A DNA stretch of 64,000 bases, taken from the NCBI GenBank assembly GCA_022826485.1, contig JAJDUU010000043.1:23412-87411 (forward strand), written 5' to 3'. The position numbers and the translations under genes were made by a program. This document shows, piece after piece, positions 1-8,562 of this stretch (position 1 is its first letter; each line of letters starts with the position of its first letter). The notes beneath the pieces are model-generated. The model searched no databases, had not been told where the DNA came from, and worked only from the letters and a program-made list of their open reading frames with translations. The DNA is from Chloroflexota bacterium. GTDB taxonomy: Bacteria > Chloroflexota > UBA11872.

Positions 1-539
1 TGGACAAGCGCGGCTTCGACGTGCCATTCGTCTGCGGCTGCCGCAACATCGGCGAGGCGCTGCGCCGCATCGGCGAGGGCGCGGCCATGATCCGCACCAA
101 GGGCGAGGCCGGTACAGGCGACGTGGTCGAAGCCGTGCGCCACATGCGCGCGGTGATGGGCGACCTGCGACGACTCACCACCATGCGCGAGGACGAGCTG
201 GCGACCTTTGCCAAGGACGTGCAGGCGCCGCTCGATCTGGTCGCGTCGGTGGCCCGCGACGGTCGCCTGCCGGTGGTGAACTTTGCCGCCGGGGGCGTGG
301 CTACGCCGGCCGACGCCGCCCTGATGATGCGGCTCGGCGCCGACGGCGTCTTCGTCGGCAGCGGCATCTTCAAGTCCAGCGACCCCGCCATTCGCGCCAA
401 GGCCGTCGTCGAGGCCACCACCCACTATCAGGACGCCAGCATCATCGCAACCGCCTCCCGCGGCCTGGGCGAGCCGATGTCGGGCATTGCTCGCGACACC
501 CTCGCGCCGGAGGAACTCCTCGCGACCCGTGGGTGGTAG
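1..539 (+). CDS. pdxS: Pyridoxal 5'-phosphate synthase lyase subunit PdxS, 3' part
   Basis: This is the C-terminal part of PdxS, cut by the window edge; the reading frame enters at base 3. PdxS condenses ribose 5-phosphate, glyceraldehyde 3-phosphate and PdxT-supplied ammonia into pyridoxal 5'-phosphate. Diagnostic stretches are [17 protein letters not shown], the motif [10 protein letters not shown] that carries the family's second catalytic lysine, and the phosphate-binding end of the barrel, [14 protein letters not shown]. The gene ends 12 bases before pdxT, the usual order for this two-subunit enzyme. Identity is very secure; only the 5' end is missing. Confidence 0.97.
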   Translation, partial: DKRGFDVPFVCGCRNIGEALRRIGEGAAMIRTKGEAGTGDVVEAVRHMRAVMGDLRRLTTMREDELATFAKDVQAPLDLVASVARDGRLPVVNFAAGGVATPADAALMMRLGADGVFVGSGIFKSSDPAIRAKAVVEATTHYQDASIIATASRGLGEPMSGIARDTLAPEELLATRGW

Positions 540-551
540 ACCGCCGCGCGC

Positions 552-1130
552 GTGACCCCCGTCATCGGTGTGCTGGCCCTCCAGGGCGACTTCGCCGAGC
601 ACGCCGCCATGCTGCGCCGGCTTGGAGTCGAATCGCGCGAGGTGCGCGTGCCCCGTGATCTCGAGGGGCTGGACGGACTGGTGATCCCGGGCGGGGAGAG
701 CACCACGATCGGCAAACTGCTGGAGACCTATGCGCTGCTGGAGCCGGTCCGCGATCTCGGGGCGTCCGGGTTTCCCATCTGGGGAACCTGCGCGGGACTC
801 ATCCTGCTCGCCACGGACGTGGGCACGCCGCAGCCCCTGCTCGGCTTGATGGACATGACGGTCGAGCGCAATGCGTTCGGTCGCCAGACCGACAGTTTCG
901 AAACCGATCTCGACATTGACGGCCTGCCGGGCGGCGCGTTCCACGCCGTGTTCATCCGCGCGCCGATCGTCAGCGGCATCGGCGACGACGTGGAGGTGCT
1001 CGCCAAGCTCGACGACGGCCGCATCGTCGCGGTGCGGCAAGGCAACCTGCTGGGCACGGCGTTCCATCCCGAGCTGACGGCCGACGCGCGCCTGCACGGG
1101 CTCTTCGTGGAAATGACGCGAGTCGCATGA
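552..1130 (+). CDS. pdxT: Pyridoxal 5'-phosphate synthase glutaminase subunit PdxT
   Basis: A 192-residue class I glutamine amidotransferase that releases ammonia for PdxS. The start is the GTG giving [14 protein letters not shown], the standard PdxT N-terminus. The glutamine-site motif [11 protein letters not shown], the nucleophile elbow [10 protein letters not shown] with the catalytic Cys, and the His/Glu of FHPELTAD are all present, so the triad looks intact. Length matches the family. Its stop overlaps the next start (ATGA at 1127), which implies translational coupling. Confidence 0.97.
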   Translation: MTPVIGVLALQGDFAEHAAMLRRLGVESREVRVPRDLEGLDGLVIPGGESTTIGKLLETYALLEPVRDLGASGFPIWGTCAGLILLATDVGTPQPLLGLMDMTVERNAFGRQTDSFETDLDIDGLPGGAFHAVFIRAPIVSGIGDDVEVLAKLDDGRIVAVRQGNLLGTAFHPELTADARLHGLFVEMTRVA

Positions 1131-2119
1131 CCGTCACCAGCTCGAAGCTCGGCCCTTGGCACGTGCCGACCATCGTTGGGACGTTCGTGCTGGCGAATCT
1201 GCCGCGCGTGGACGTAGTGGCCTACCAGGGTCGTCACGTGCCCGCGCTGATGGCCGCCGGCGCGGCGCTGCCCACCGTGGCGCCCGACCTGCAAGCGGTC
1301 GGGGCCTGGACCGGCGCGCGCCTGCGAGGCTTCGGCCTGCTGCGCTGCGCCCCGGCGGCGCGGCGCGCCAGCGTCGAGGCCCTCACTCTGCTTGCGCCGC
1401 AGGCGTCCAACACGGTCGGCCCGCTGCAATTGGATACCGCCGAGGCCATGCTGCAGCGACTGGCCGGATGCGCCGCCGTCCAGGGACGCCCGATTCTGGT
1501 GGCTCGACTCCGCGAGGACAGCCCCTACGCCCCGGCGTTCGCCGCCAACGGCTTCTCGACGGCGGCCATCGAATACGAGTACGTGCGATCGCCCGGACCG
1601 GTGAGCGAGGCGCCGGACATCGACGGCTTGCGACCGCAGGAAGCCCCCGATGCCTGGGACGTGATGCAGCTCTACCGCGCCACCACGCCGGCTGCGGTGC
1701 AACGCGCCGAAGCCCGCACCATGGAGGAGATGGAGCAGGCGCCGCCGCGAACCGCGAGCCTCTGGCCGTGGCTGAGCGACGTGGCCGTCGAACGCCACGT
1801 GGTCGCCGACGAGCACGGACTGGCCGCCTGGCTAGAGCTGCGGGTCGATGCGGGGGAGAGCCACCGGCTGACGCTGATGCTCCACCCGCGCGGACACCAC
1901 ATGGCCCGGGCCCTGCTGCAGTGGGCGCTGTGGCGATTGGGCGCCGCGGCGCCGCGTCCGATGCGCATCCGCGTGCGCGAGCCCCACTCGCCCATCGGCT
2001 CGGCCCTCGAAGCCTTGGGTTTCACACCCGCCAACAGCCATGCGCTCATGGTCAAGGACGTGGCGGTGCGCGCGGCGGCGCAGGTGCGCGGGGTGGTGCT
2101 GGACGGAGCGCCCGGGTAG
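1127..2119 (+). CDS. Hypothetical protein, GNAT-like
   Basis: A 330-residue protein I cannot name. The ATG overlaps the pdxT stop by four bases. The sequence has no signal peptide or membrane segment. The last third (about residues 190-320) has the layout of a GNAT acetyltransferase domain: alternating hydrophobic strands, [17 protein letters not shown] in the place of the acetyl-CoA loop and helix, and a closing [19 protein letters not shown] that resembles the GNAT 'LGF' end. The first half may be a second degenerate copy. The acetyltransferase call is inference from pattern only. It sits between pdxT and the AAA+ ATPase in one transcription unit. Confidence 0.6.
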   Translation: MTVTSSKLGPWHVPTIVGTFVLANLPRVDVVAYQGRHVPALMAAGAALPTVAPDLQAVGAWTGARLRGFGLLRCAPAARRASVEALTLLAPQASNTVGPLQLDTAEAMLQRLAGCAAVQGRPILVARLREDSPYAPAFAANGFSTAAIEYEYVRSPGPVSEAPDIDGLRPQEAPDAWDVMQLYRATTPAAVQRAEARTMEEMEQAPPRTASLWPWLSDVAVERHVVADEHGLAAWLELRVDAGESHRLTLMLHPRGHHMARALLQWALWRLGAAAPRPMRIRVREPHSPIGSALEALGFTPANSHALMVKDVAVRAAAQVRGVVLDGAPG

Positions 2120-2122
2120 CCC

Positions 2123-3586
2123 ATGGAATCACCCGCCACCGCCAACGGACCCGTGCCGCACCCGGCGGCGTCGGACGGCGAAGAGCTTGAACGACTCCTG
2201 GCCGCCCTGCCGTCCGAGATACGGGATGCCCTCCAGGCGCTGCCCGACTGGGACACGCTGGTCGAGATCGTGCTCGATATCGGGCGCTTCCCGGAGGCCC
2301 GGCTCGACGGGCGGTCGGCGGCGCTGCTGGAACGCGAGGTCACGGCAGACGACCTGGACCAGGTAGTCGCGGCCGTCGGCGCCTTCACCGCCGACAATCG
2401 CGCGGGCATCGCTCGCACGCTGCATCGGTTTTCCGCGCTTCGCAATCGCTCGGGACGCATCGTCGGGCTGACCATCCGGCGGGGACGCGCGCTGCACGGC
2501 ACCACGCACGTCGTGGCGGACATCGTCACGTCGCGGCGCAATCTCCTGCTACTTGGGCCGCCGGGCGTGGGCAAAACGACGATGCTGCGCGAGATTGCCC
2601 GCGTGCTTGCGAATGAGGAGGATCGCCGCGTCGTCGTGGTGGATACGTCCAACGAGATCGCGGGCGACGGCGACATTCCGCACGCCGGCATCGGACGGGC
2701 GCGCCGCATGCAGGTGGCGCAGCCGGACCTGCAGCACCGCGTCATGATCGAGGCGGTCGAGAACCACATGCCGGAAGTCGTGGTGGTCGACGAGATCGGC
2801 ACCGAGGCCGAGGCGCGCGCCGCCCGCACCATTGCCGAGCGCGGCGTGCAGCTGGTGGCCACGGCCCACGGCCAGACACTCGAAAACGTGGTGCTCAATC
2901 CCCTGCTGGCCGACCTGGTCGGCGGCGTCGAGGCCGTGACCCTGGGGGACGAGGAAGCGCGTCGCCGCGGCACGCAGAAGACCGTCCTAGAGCGACGCGC
3001 GCCGCCGAGCTTCCACACGCTCATCGAGCTGCACAGCCGCGACTCGTTCGTGATCTATACCAACGTGGCCGAGACGGTTGACGTGGTGCTGCGCGGACTG
3101 CCGGCCCAAGGCGAGCGCCGCGTGCGCCTGGCCGACGGGCGCACCGAGCGGGAGGCGTTCAACGAGCCGCTCCCCGACCCCGAACGTCCTTCCGCCCTGC
3201 GAGGGACCGCCGCGCCGCGGAGCCGCGCGTCGTCGGGCAGCCTGCAAATCCTGCCGTTCGGCGTCGGCCGCAATCGGCTGGAGCAGGCCATCATCAACAC
3301 CGGAATCGATGCGCGCCTGGTGCGCGACCTTGGCGGCGCCGATATCGTCATGACCTTGCGCAGCTTCTACCGCCGTCGCCCGCGCCTGCTGCGCGACGCC
3401 GAGGCGCGCGGGACGCCGGTCTACGTGCTGCGCAGCAACACCGTCTTGCAGATGGAGTCGTGCCTGATGGAGATCGACGACGCCGGCGCGGCGAACCACG
3501 GCGACGCACCGTCTGGACCCGGCGCCTCCGGTTCCGGCGGGCCGGTGCAGCGCTTGCGCCTGGCGCTGACCAAGCCCCGCACGTGA
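2123..3586 (+). CDS. AAA+ ATPase of the SpoIIIAA/Ycf45 type
   Basis: A 487-residue P-loop ATPase resembling the SpoIIIAA/Ycf45 'single-stranded nucleic acid-binding' family found in cyanobacteria, plastids and Chloroflexota. Walker A is GPPGVGKTTMLREIA (about residues 145-160), Walker B is EVVVVDEIGTEAEARAA, and DTSNEIAGDGDIPHAGIG follows the P-loop as in that family. The C-terminal 130 residues (from LQILPFGVGRNRLEQAI) form a separate domain with DIVMTLRSFYRRRP. I do not see a clear R3H motif, so nucleic-acid binding is not shown. The stop overlaps the tmk start (GTGA at 3583), so the two are probably co-translated. Molecular role unknown. Confidence 0.8.
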   Translation: MESPATANGPVPHPAASDGEELERLLAALPSEIRDALQALPDWDTLVEIVLDIGRFPEARLDGRSAALLEREVTADDLDQVVAAVGAFTADNRAGIARTLHRFSALRNRSGRIVGLTIRRGRALHGTTHVVADIVTSRRNLLLLGPPGVGKTTMLREIARVLANEEDRRVVVVDTSNEIAGDGDIPHAGIGRARRMQVAQPDLQHRVMIEAVENHMPEVVVVDEIGTEAEARAARTIAERGVQLVATAHGQTLENVVLNPLLADLVGGVEAVTLGDEEARRRGTQKTVLERRAPPSFHTLIELHSRDSFVIYTNVAETVDVVLRGLPAQGERRVRLADGRTEREAFNEPLPDPERPSALRGTAAPRSRASSGSLQILPFGVGRNRLEQAIINTGIDARLVRDLGGADIVMTLRSFYRRRPRLLRDAEARGTPVYVLRSNTVLQMESCLMEIDDAGAANHGDAPSGPGASGSGGPVQRLRLALTKPRT

Positions 3587-4329
3587 GCGTCGACGGCAAG
3601 CGGCGCGGGCTGTTCATCGCCTTCGAAGGGCCCGAGGGCAGCGGCAAGTCCACCCAGGCGCAGCTGCTGGCCGAGCGGTTGCAGCAGGCGGGCCTCGACG
3701 TGCTGCCAACCCGCGAGCCCGGCGGCACCGAGCTCGGCGAACGCCTGCGGGACGTGATGTTCCGCGAGCGCTCCCTGCCGGATTTGGAGCCTCGGGTGCA
3801 GGCGCTGCTCATGCTTGCGGCGCGCGCCCAGCACGCCGCCGAGCGTCTGCGCCCCTGGCTGAACGGCGGCGGCGTCGTCGTGTGCGACCGATACGCCGGA
3901 TCGACGTTGGCCTACCAGGGCGCCGGATTCGGCCTGGATATTCCGACGCTGGATGCGATGAATGCGTTTGCCACGGCCGGGATCCTGCCGGACGTGACGC
4001 TGCTGCTGGACCTGGAGGTGCAGATCGGCCTGCTGCGCAGCCTCGGGCAACGCGGCAGCGACTGGGAAAAGGCCGGCGGCATGAACGCGCAGCAGGTGGA
4101 GTTTCACGCCCGCGTGCGGCGCGGCTACCTGGAGCAGGCCGACGCCGATGGATGGACGGTGCTCGATGCCACGCAGCGGCCGGATCAGCTGAGCGAGGAG
4201 ATTTGGCGGCGCATGGAACCCGAAATCAGCATGCGCGACCTGCGGGCGGCCGAGGCTGTCCAGCCGCCGCTGCCGCTGACGGCCGGCGCCCCCCAACAGC
4301 CGCCCACCGACGGAGCCGGTCGCTCGTGA
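3583..4329 (+). CDS. tmk: Thymidylate kinase
   Basis: A 248-residue dTMP kinase that makes dTDP for DNA synthesis. I chose the GTG at 3583, which overlaps the preceding stop; the family N-terminus KRRGLFIAFEGPEGSGKST follows directly. Seen: P-loop EGPEGSGKST, the DRX-type TREPGGTELGERLR, the dTMP-site DRYAGSTLAYQGAG, and the TLLLDL strand. A longer frame extends upstream but only duplicates sequence of the previous gene. It overlaps darA (GTGA at 4326). Confidence 0.96.
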   Translation: MSVDGKRRGLFIAFEGPEGSGKSTQAQLLAERLQQAGLDVLPTREPGGTELGERLRDVMFRERSLPDLEPRVQALLMLAARAQHAAERLRPWLNGGGVVVCDRYAGSTLAYQGAGFGLDIPTLDAMNAFATAGILPDVTLLLDLEVQIGLLRSLGQRGSDWEKAGGMNAQQVEFHARVRRGYLEQADADGWTVLDATQRPDQLSEEIWRRMEPEISMRDLRAAEAVQPPLPLTAGAPQQPPTDGAGRS

Positions 4330-4655
4330 AGCTCTTCATCGTGATCGTGCAACAGCAGGACGCGGACGGGCTGGCGGGTCTGATGCGAGACGCCGACATT
4401 CGCTTCACCCGCATCGATTCGGCAGGCGGCTTCCTGCAGCAAGGCAACGTGACGTTCCTGACCGGCGTCGACGACGAGCGCATCGGCGAGCTGATGGCCC
4501 TGATCAAGCGCGGGGCCACCACCCGCGTGCAGATGGTGAGCCCCATCCCCGCCATGCTGGAACCCGGCGAGCTGGCGGTGCCCTATCCGGCCGAGGTCCA
4601 GGTGGGCGGGGCGACGATCTTCGGCTTCGACGTGGAGCGGTTCGAACCGCTCTAA
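4326..4655 (+). CDS. darA: PII-like cyclic di-AMP receptor DarA/PstA family
   Basis: A 109-residue PII-like protein (old name YaaQ, DUF970). The family binds cyclic di-AMP as a trimer. Matching features are the strand MKLFIVIVQQQDADGL, the TRIDSAGGFLQQGNVTFLTG loop containing the nucleotide-contacting T/S and G-G-F-L residues, and VERFEP at the end. GTG start overlaps the tmk stop. The tmk-darA pairing is also seen in Firmicutes, which supports the call; the holB gene that often follows there is absent here. Confidence 0.9.
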   Translation: MKLFIVIVQQQDADGLAGLMRDADIRFTRIDSAGGFLQQGNVTFLTGVDDERIGELMALIKRGATTRVQMVSPIPAMLEPGELAVPYPAEVQVGGATIFGFDVERFEPL

Positions 4656-4743
4656 GGGCGCTCTGAACAACTCCTCGCGATCGCGGCGCCCGCAGCCGTC
4701 CGCGCGACGGGGCGAATGGCTCCCCCTGCGACGCCCGGATTGA

Positions 4744-4778
4744 CCCCCATCCTAACCTTCCCCCTTCCAGGGGGAAGG
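4744..4778. repeat. Dispersed palindrome, family E copy 1
   Basis: A perfect 9-bp stem CCTTCCCCC / GGGGGAAGG around a TTCCA loop, preceded by CCCCCATCCTAA. A second copy lies at 51512. Here it sits between convergent genes, so it could act as a bidirectional hairpin terminator, but no T-tract follows. Confidence 0.8.
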
Positions 4779-4817
4779 AATCGGAAGGGACTCGACCACA
4801 GGCTTCCTAGCCGCGGT

Positions 4818-6008
4818 TCAGGCGCGGGCGCCGGCCAGCCAATCGGCCATGCGCTTGACGCCCTCACGCAGGTTCTCCCGCGAGTTGGCGTAGGAAAGAC
4901 GCAGAGAGTCACGCCCAACGTCGCCGAAGGCGCTGCCGGCGAGCACGGCCACCCCGGCTTCGTCCAGCAGTCGCGCGGCGATCTCGTCGGCGTCGCGATC
5001 GAAGCCTTCGAGTTGCGGGAACACATAGAACGCCCCCGCCGGCCGCTGACACGACACGCCAGGGATGGCGTTGAGGCCGTCCACGACCTGGTCGCGGCGC
5101 GCCTTGAACTCGGCGACCATTTCCTCGGCGGCGTCCTGCGGTCCCTGCAAGGCCTCGATGCCGGCGATCTGAATGAAGCTGGCGGTGCAGCTGGTGATGT
5201 TGGTCTGCAATTGCGAGAACGCGGAGGCAAGATCGGCCGGCATGACGCCGTAGCCCATGCGCCAGCCGGTCATGGCATAGGTCTTGGAGAAGCCGTCGAG
5301 GATGATCGTGCGATCGCGCAGGCCCGGCTCGGCGGCGATCGACGCGTGCTCGATCTCGCCGTACATGATGCGGCAGTAGATTTCATCGGAAAGCACGTAG
5401 GCGTCATGGTCGGCGAGCAGCTCGCCGATGGCCCGGATGTCGGCGGGCTCGAGGACGCCGCCGGTCGGGTTCTGCGGCGAGTTGAGGATCAACAGCTTGG
5501 TGCGCGGCGAGAGCTTGTCGCGCAGCTCGTCGAGGTCGAGCCTAAATTCGCGCTCCGGACGCAGCGCCAGCGGCACCGGCGTCGCGCCGACGAAATCGAC
5601 GACCGACTGGTAGATCGGAAAGCCCGGATCCGGATAGAGCACCTCGTCGCCGGGGCCGCACAGCGCCGTGATGGCGAAATACATGATCGGCTTGGCGCCA
5701 GGGGTAATGACGACTTCGTCGGGATCGATGACGATGCCCCGACTCTCGCCGACGTGCGACGCAACGGCGGCGCGAAGCTCCGGCAGACCGGCCGAGGGGC
5801 CGTAGTGCGTGAATCCGTCGTCGAGCGCGCGCTTGGCGGCTTCGATAATGTTGGGAGGCGTGTCGAAGTCCGGCTCACCGATTTCGAGGTGAATGACGTC
5901 GCGTCCTTGCGCTTCGAGCTGTCGGGCGCGGGCGAGCACGGCGAAGGCCGTCTCGGTGCCCAGCCGCCCCATGGCGGGCGCCAGATCGGGATGCGTGAGC
6001 AACGCCAC
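4818..6008 (-). CDS. Class I PLP-dependent aminotransferase (aspartate aminotransferase-like)
   Basis: A fold-type I aminotransferase of about 396 residues, probably using aspartate or a related amino acid with 2-oxoglutarate. Seen: IHLEIGEPDFDTP near the N-terminus, LNSPQNPTGG (the Asn that contacts PLP), LSDEIYC, and the PLP-lysine motif DGFSKTYAMTGWRMGYG. The C-terminal LRLSYANSRENL carries the Arg that binds the substrate carboxylate. I chose the GTG at 6008 because GGAGG lies five bases upstream; an upstream in-frame GTG at 6023 would place that Shine-Dalgarno inside the gene. It is divergent from the acetyltransferase at 6077. Substrate not determined by sequence. Confidence 0.92.
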   Translation of the reverse strand: MALLTHPDLAPAMGRLGTETAFAVLARARQLEAQGRDVIHLEIGEPDFDTPPNIIEAAKRALDDGFTHYGPSAGLPELRAAVASHVGESRGIVIDPDEVVITPGAKPIMYFAITALCGPGDEVLYPDPGFPIYQSVVDFVGATPVPLALRPEREFRLDLDELRDKLSPRTKLLILNSPQNPTGGVLEPADIRAIGELLADHDAYVLSDEIYCRIMYGEIEHASIAAEPGLRDRTIILDGFSKTYAMTGWRMGYGVMPADLASAFSQLQTNITSCTASFIQIAGIEALQGPQDAAEEMVAEFKARRDQVVDGLNAIPGVSCQRPAGAFYVFPQLEGFDRDADEIAARLLDEAGVAVLAGSAFGDVGRDSLRLSYANSRENLREGVKRMADWLAGARA

Positions 6009-6076
6009 ACTTGCCTCCTGCACGGATGAACCAGACGGGCGGCCGCCGTGGCCGCGACAACGGGCGCGATTCTAGC

Positions 6077-7081
6077 GTGCCGAACTCCGCGGACACGGAC
6101 CCTGGGGCGAGCGCGCCGGCGGTGCGGCGCATGCGGCCGGATGACGCGGACGCGGTGGCGCAGGTGCTCACGCGGGCGTTCGCGCCGCCGCCCGGCGCGA
6201 AGCCGGCGGGCCTGCGCGTCCTCATCTCGAACCGCATGGCCGCCCGCTGGCAGGCGCAATGCGCCGGGGCCTGGGTGGTCGACGCGCCCGAATTTGGACC
6301 CGTGGGAGCGGCGTTCGCTGTGGTTGAGCCGGATGTCGGCTGGATCGGTGGGCTGGGGGTACACCCGGCGTATCGCGGTCTGGGGGTGGGACGCGCGCTG
6401 ACGACGGCGGCGCTCGAGTTCCTGGACCACGCGGGTTGTGCGGTCGTTGGACTGGAAGCGTCACCGAGCGACGGCGCGGCGCTTGGCGCCTATGCCCGGC
6501 GCGGGCTGCGGCCGGTGGACGTCACGCTGCGACTGCGGGCGGACGCCGCCGCGTTGACGGCCTCGGGGATGGCTGCGGAGCTTGAGGTTCGGCCGGTGCA
6601 CGAGCCAGGCGTGCTGAGAGGCCCATGGCCGGTCAGCCAGGGCGGTTCGCGAACTGCCCCTGCATCCGATCCGGACGCGAGCGAAGTGACGCGTCAGGAG
6701 TCTCGCGAAGGGCGGGTGGCGCTGCTGGCGCTGGCCGTGCCGCTGTCGGATGCGGCATTCATGGCCGTGGGTCCAGGGGCATGCCTCGTCTGCGACCCGG
6801 AGGCGGTTCCCGTCGGTGAGGTCCTGGAGGTGCGACTTGGATTCATTGGCCGCGAAGGCCACCCAATCGCACCAGCCTGCCGCGCATTGGGACGCATGGC
6901 CGTGAGCAGGAAGTTGCGTTATGTCGAGTTGGATCTTCCGGTGGGTTCGGGCGCGGCACTGCCCACGATGTCCCAACTCGGGTTTCAAACGGTTATCAGC
7001 ACAGTCCGGCTGGCGCGGCCCGCGACCGCTTACGGCCGGCGCACGGCGAACGGTGTGGAGGTGGGGCGCTGGTCGCTCTAG
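6077..7081 (+). CDS. Two-domain GNAT N-acetyltransferase
   Basis: About 334 residues. The first domain (roughly residues 15-165) is a clear GNAT: GLGVHPAYRGLGVGRALTTA is the acetyl-CoA motif A with the R/Q-x-x-G-x-G/A pattern, followed by GLEASPSDGAALGAYARRGL. The second half is a weaker, possibly degenerate second domain ending in MSQLGFQTVISTVRL. Tandem-GNAT architecture is known in other acetyltransferases. The GTG at 6077 is preferred over the upstream ATG at 6026, which would crowd the divergent aminotransferase start. Substrate unknown. Confidence 0.8.
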   Translation: MPNSADTDPGASAPAVRRMRPDDADAVAQVLTRAFAPPPGAKPAGLRVLISNRMAARWQAQCAGAWVVDAPEFGPVGAAFAVVEPDVGWIGGLGVHPAYRGLGVGRALTTAALEFLDHAGCAVVGLEASPSDGAALGAYARRGLRPVDVTLRLRADAAALTASGMAAELEVRPVHEPGVLRGPWPVSQGGSRTAPASDPDASEVTRQESREGRVALLALAVPLSDAAFMAVGPGACLVCDPEAVPVGEVLEVRLGFIGREGHPIAPACRALGRMAVSRKLRYVELDLPVGSGAALPTMSQLGFQTVISTVRLARPATAYGRRTANGVEVGRWSL

Positions 7082-7093
7082 CGCCGGCCGCCG

Positions 7094-7867
7094 CTAGGTC
7101 TTGGTCGCGACGACGATGAGGCGGTCGCCCTCGCCGTCGTAGGGGTCGAGCGTCCAGCTGCCGTAAGTCTCGATCCGCTCGAATCCGGCGCAGCGTAGGG
7201 CCAGCTCCAACTCGAACCGGTGCACGTACCGCAGCGGCATGCGCGCGACGCGGCGCGTCACCCGTCCGTCGGCGCCAAGCACGTCGTAGACATGCAGCGC
7301 GTCGATCCGCTGCGTGCCGGGATCGACATCCCACGAGACGAAGTGCGTCACCGCGGCTCCGCCGGCGTCCCGAAAGCTCCCCTGGGTCCGCAGCACGCCG
7401 TCCCAGGCCGCCAGGCGGTCGAGCGTGGGATCGAAGACGTCCACGACCAGAATGCCTCCGGTCCTGAGCGTGCCGCGCGCTCCGGCAAGTGTTTGGAGTT
7501 GATCGTGCGTGGACGCCAGGTGCAGAAACGAATCCAGGGCGCAAATCACCGCCCCGAATTGGATGCGCGGCGATAGCGCGCGCATGTCGCCCTGCTCGAG
7601 CGCGAGTTCGAGGCCGCGCTCATCCGCGCGTCGCCGCGCGATGGCAAGCAGCGCCGGCGACGCGTCGAGGCCGTGGACCTCGAATCCGGCCGCGGCCAGA
7701 GCCGTGCCGACACGCGCGGTGCCGCACGCCAGGTCCATGATCGGCCCGCCGGCGCGCTCGGCCAGGTGGGCATACAGCGGGAGATCGTCGTCCCATTCGT
7801 CGTGCTCGGCGGCGTAGAGCTCGGCAATGGCCGCATAGGGATCGGCGTGGGGGTCGGACGTGCTCAC
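7094..7867 (-). CDS. Class I SAM-dependent methyltransferase
   Basis: A 257-residue Rossmann methyltransferase. Motif I is IMDLACGTARVGTALA (residues about 43-58), motif II the acidic GLDAS, then EQGDMRALS and a hydrophobic CALDSFLHL. It overlaps the upstream membrane-protein gene by four bases (CATGCTCA region at 7864-7867) and is the last gene of the operon that starts at 13221. Substrate cannot be read from the sequence; the type ranges from small molecules to quinones. Confidence 0.88.
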   Translation of the reverse strand: MSTSDPHADPYAAIAELYAAEHDEWDDDLPLYAHLAERAGGPIMDLACGTARVGTALAAAGFEVHGLDASPALLAIARRRADERGLELALEQGDMRALSPRIQFGAVICALDSFLHLASTHDQLQTLAGARGTLRTGGILVVDVFDPTLDRLAAWDGVLRTQGSFRDAGGAAVTHFVSWDVDPGTQRIDALHVYDVLGADGRVTRRVARMPLRYVHRFELELALRCAGFERIETYGSWTLDPYDGEGDRLIVVATKT

Positions 7868-8562
7868 CGGCCGAGGGGCATGCGCCGAATGAGCAACTCG
7901 GCGCTGATGATCACCAGCACGATCAGGATTGCTGCCGCAGGACTGGCGACCCCGTTGACGGCCGCCGTCGCCAACGCCACGGCCCCGGCGGCAATGAAGA
8001 CCGCCTGGCGGGTGACGATCACGGCCGGTACACGCGGCCCCGAGGCGTCATCGCTGGTTCGGAGCCACGCGCCGATGGCCCAGGCGAAGAAAAACGCGCC
8101 GAACCCCGCCAAGCCCACGAAGGCCAAGACGTTCTCCGTCCGGTCCGGCGAGGTGAAGACGAGCACATAGCCCAGCAATGCCAGCGTGACCAGCCCACCC
8201 AACCACATGAGGTTGCCCGTGGCGCGGGTGAAATCACGCGCGGCGCGCGGGCGCGCGGCACGTGGGCGATAGCCGCGCGGGGCCGGCGCCTCGAGATCCA
8301 GCGTGGGGGTCGAATCGTCGGCGCCCTTTGCGTCGGGTGACTTTTCGGCGTCTTTGGTAGCCGGCGGCGCGGTGCCGGGCTTAGTCGCCGGCGGCGCGGT
8401 GCTGGGCTTGGGGGCCGGCGCCGGTTTGTCGCGCTTCGCGATTGGCGCCGCCGTCCGGCGCCTGATGACCAGCGAGTCGTCAGCCAACGGCCCTGAGCCA
8501 GTGCGCGGGCGCCGCCTGGGCGGGAGATGGCTCCGACGTTCCCTCGACGATGTTTGCGACAT
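7864..8562 (-). CDS. Membrane protein with Pro/Ala-rich cytoplasmic tail
   Basis: Up to 232 residues. About the first 110 are low complexity, rich in Pro, Ala, Lys and Arg (for example PKPSTAPPATKPGTAPP, a short imperfect repeat). The rest holds four hydrophobic helices, beginning LMWLGGLVTLALLGYVLVF and ending AAILIVLVIISAELLI. The listed start overlaps the Rad50-like gene by 83 bases; a TTG at 8487 would reduce this to eight bases (TTGGCTGA) with AGGG just upstream, so the true protein may be about 207 residues. I recognise no family. Its place in the operon suggests a membrane partner for the Mre11/Rad50-like pair, by inference only. Confidence 0.65.
   Translation of the reverse strand: MSQTSSRERRSHLPPRRRPRTGSGPLADDSLVIRRRTAAPIAKRDKPAPAPKPSTAPPATKPGTAPPATKDAEKSPDAKGADDSTPTLDLEAPAPRGYRPRAARPRAARDFTRATGNLMWLGGLVTLALLGYVLVFTSPDRTENVLAFVGLAGFGAFFFAWAIGAWLRTSDDASGPRVPAVIVTRQAVFIAAGAVALATAAVNGVASPAAAILIVLVIISAELLIRRMPLGR

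Noticed and set aside
3460..3582. Upstream extension of tmk
   Set aside because: Overlaps the ATPase gene for over 100 bases; the GTG at 3583 gives the family N-terminus.
4716..6029. 437-codon open frame on the + strand
   Set aside because: Antisense to the aminotransferase.
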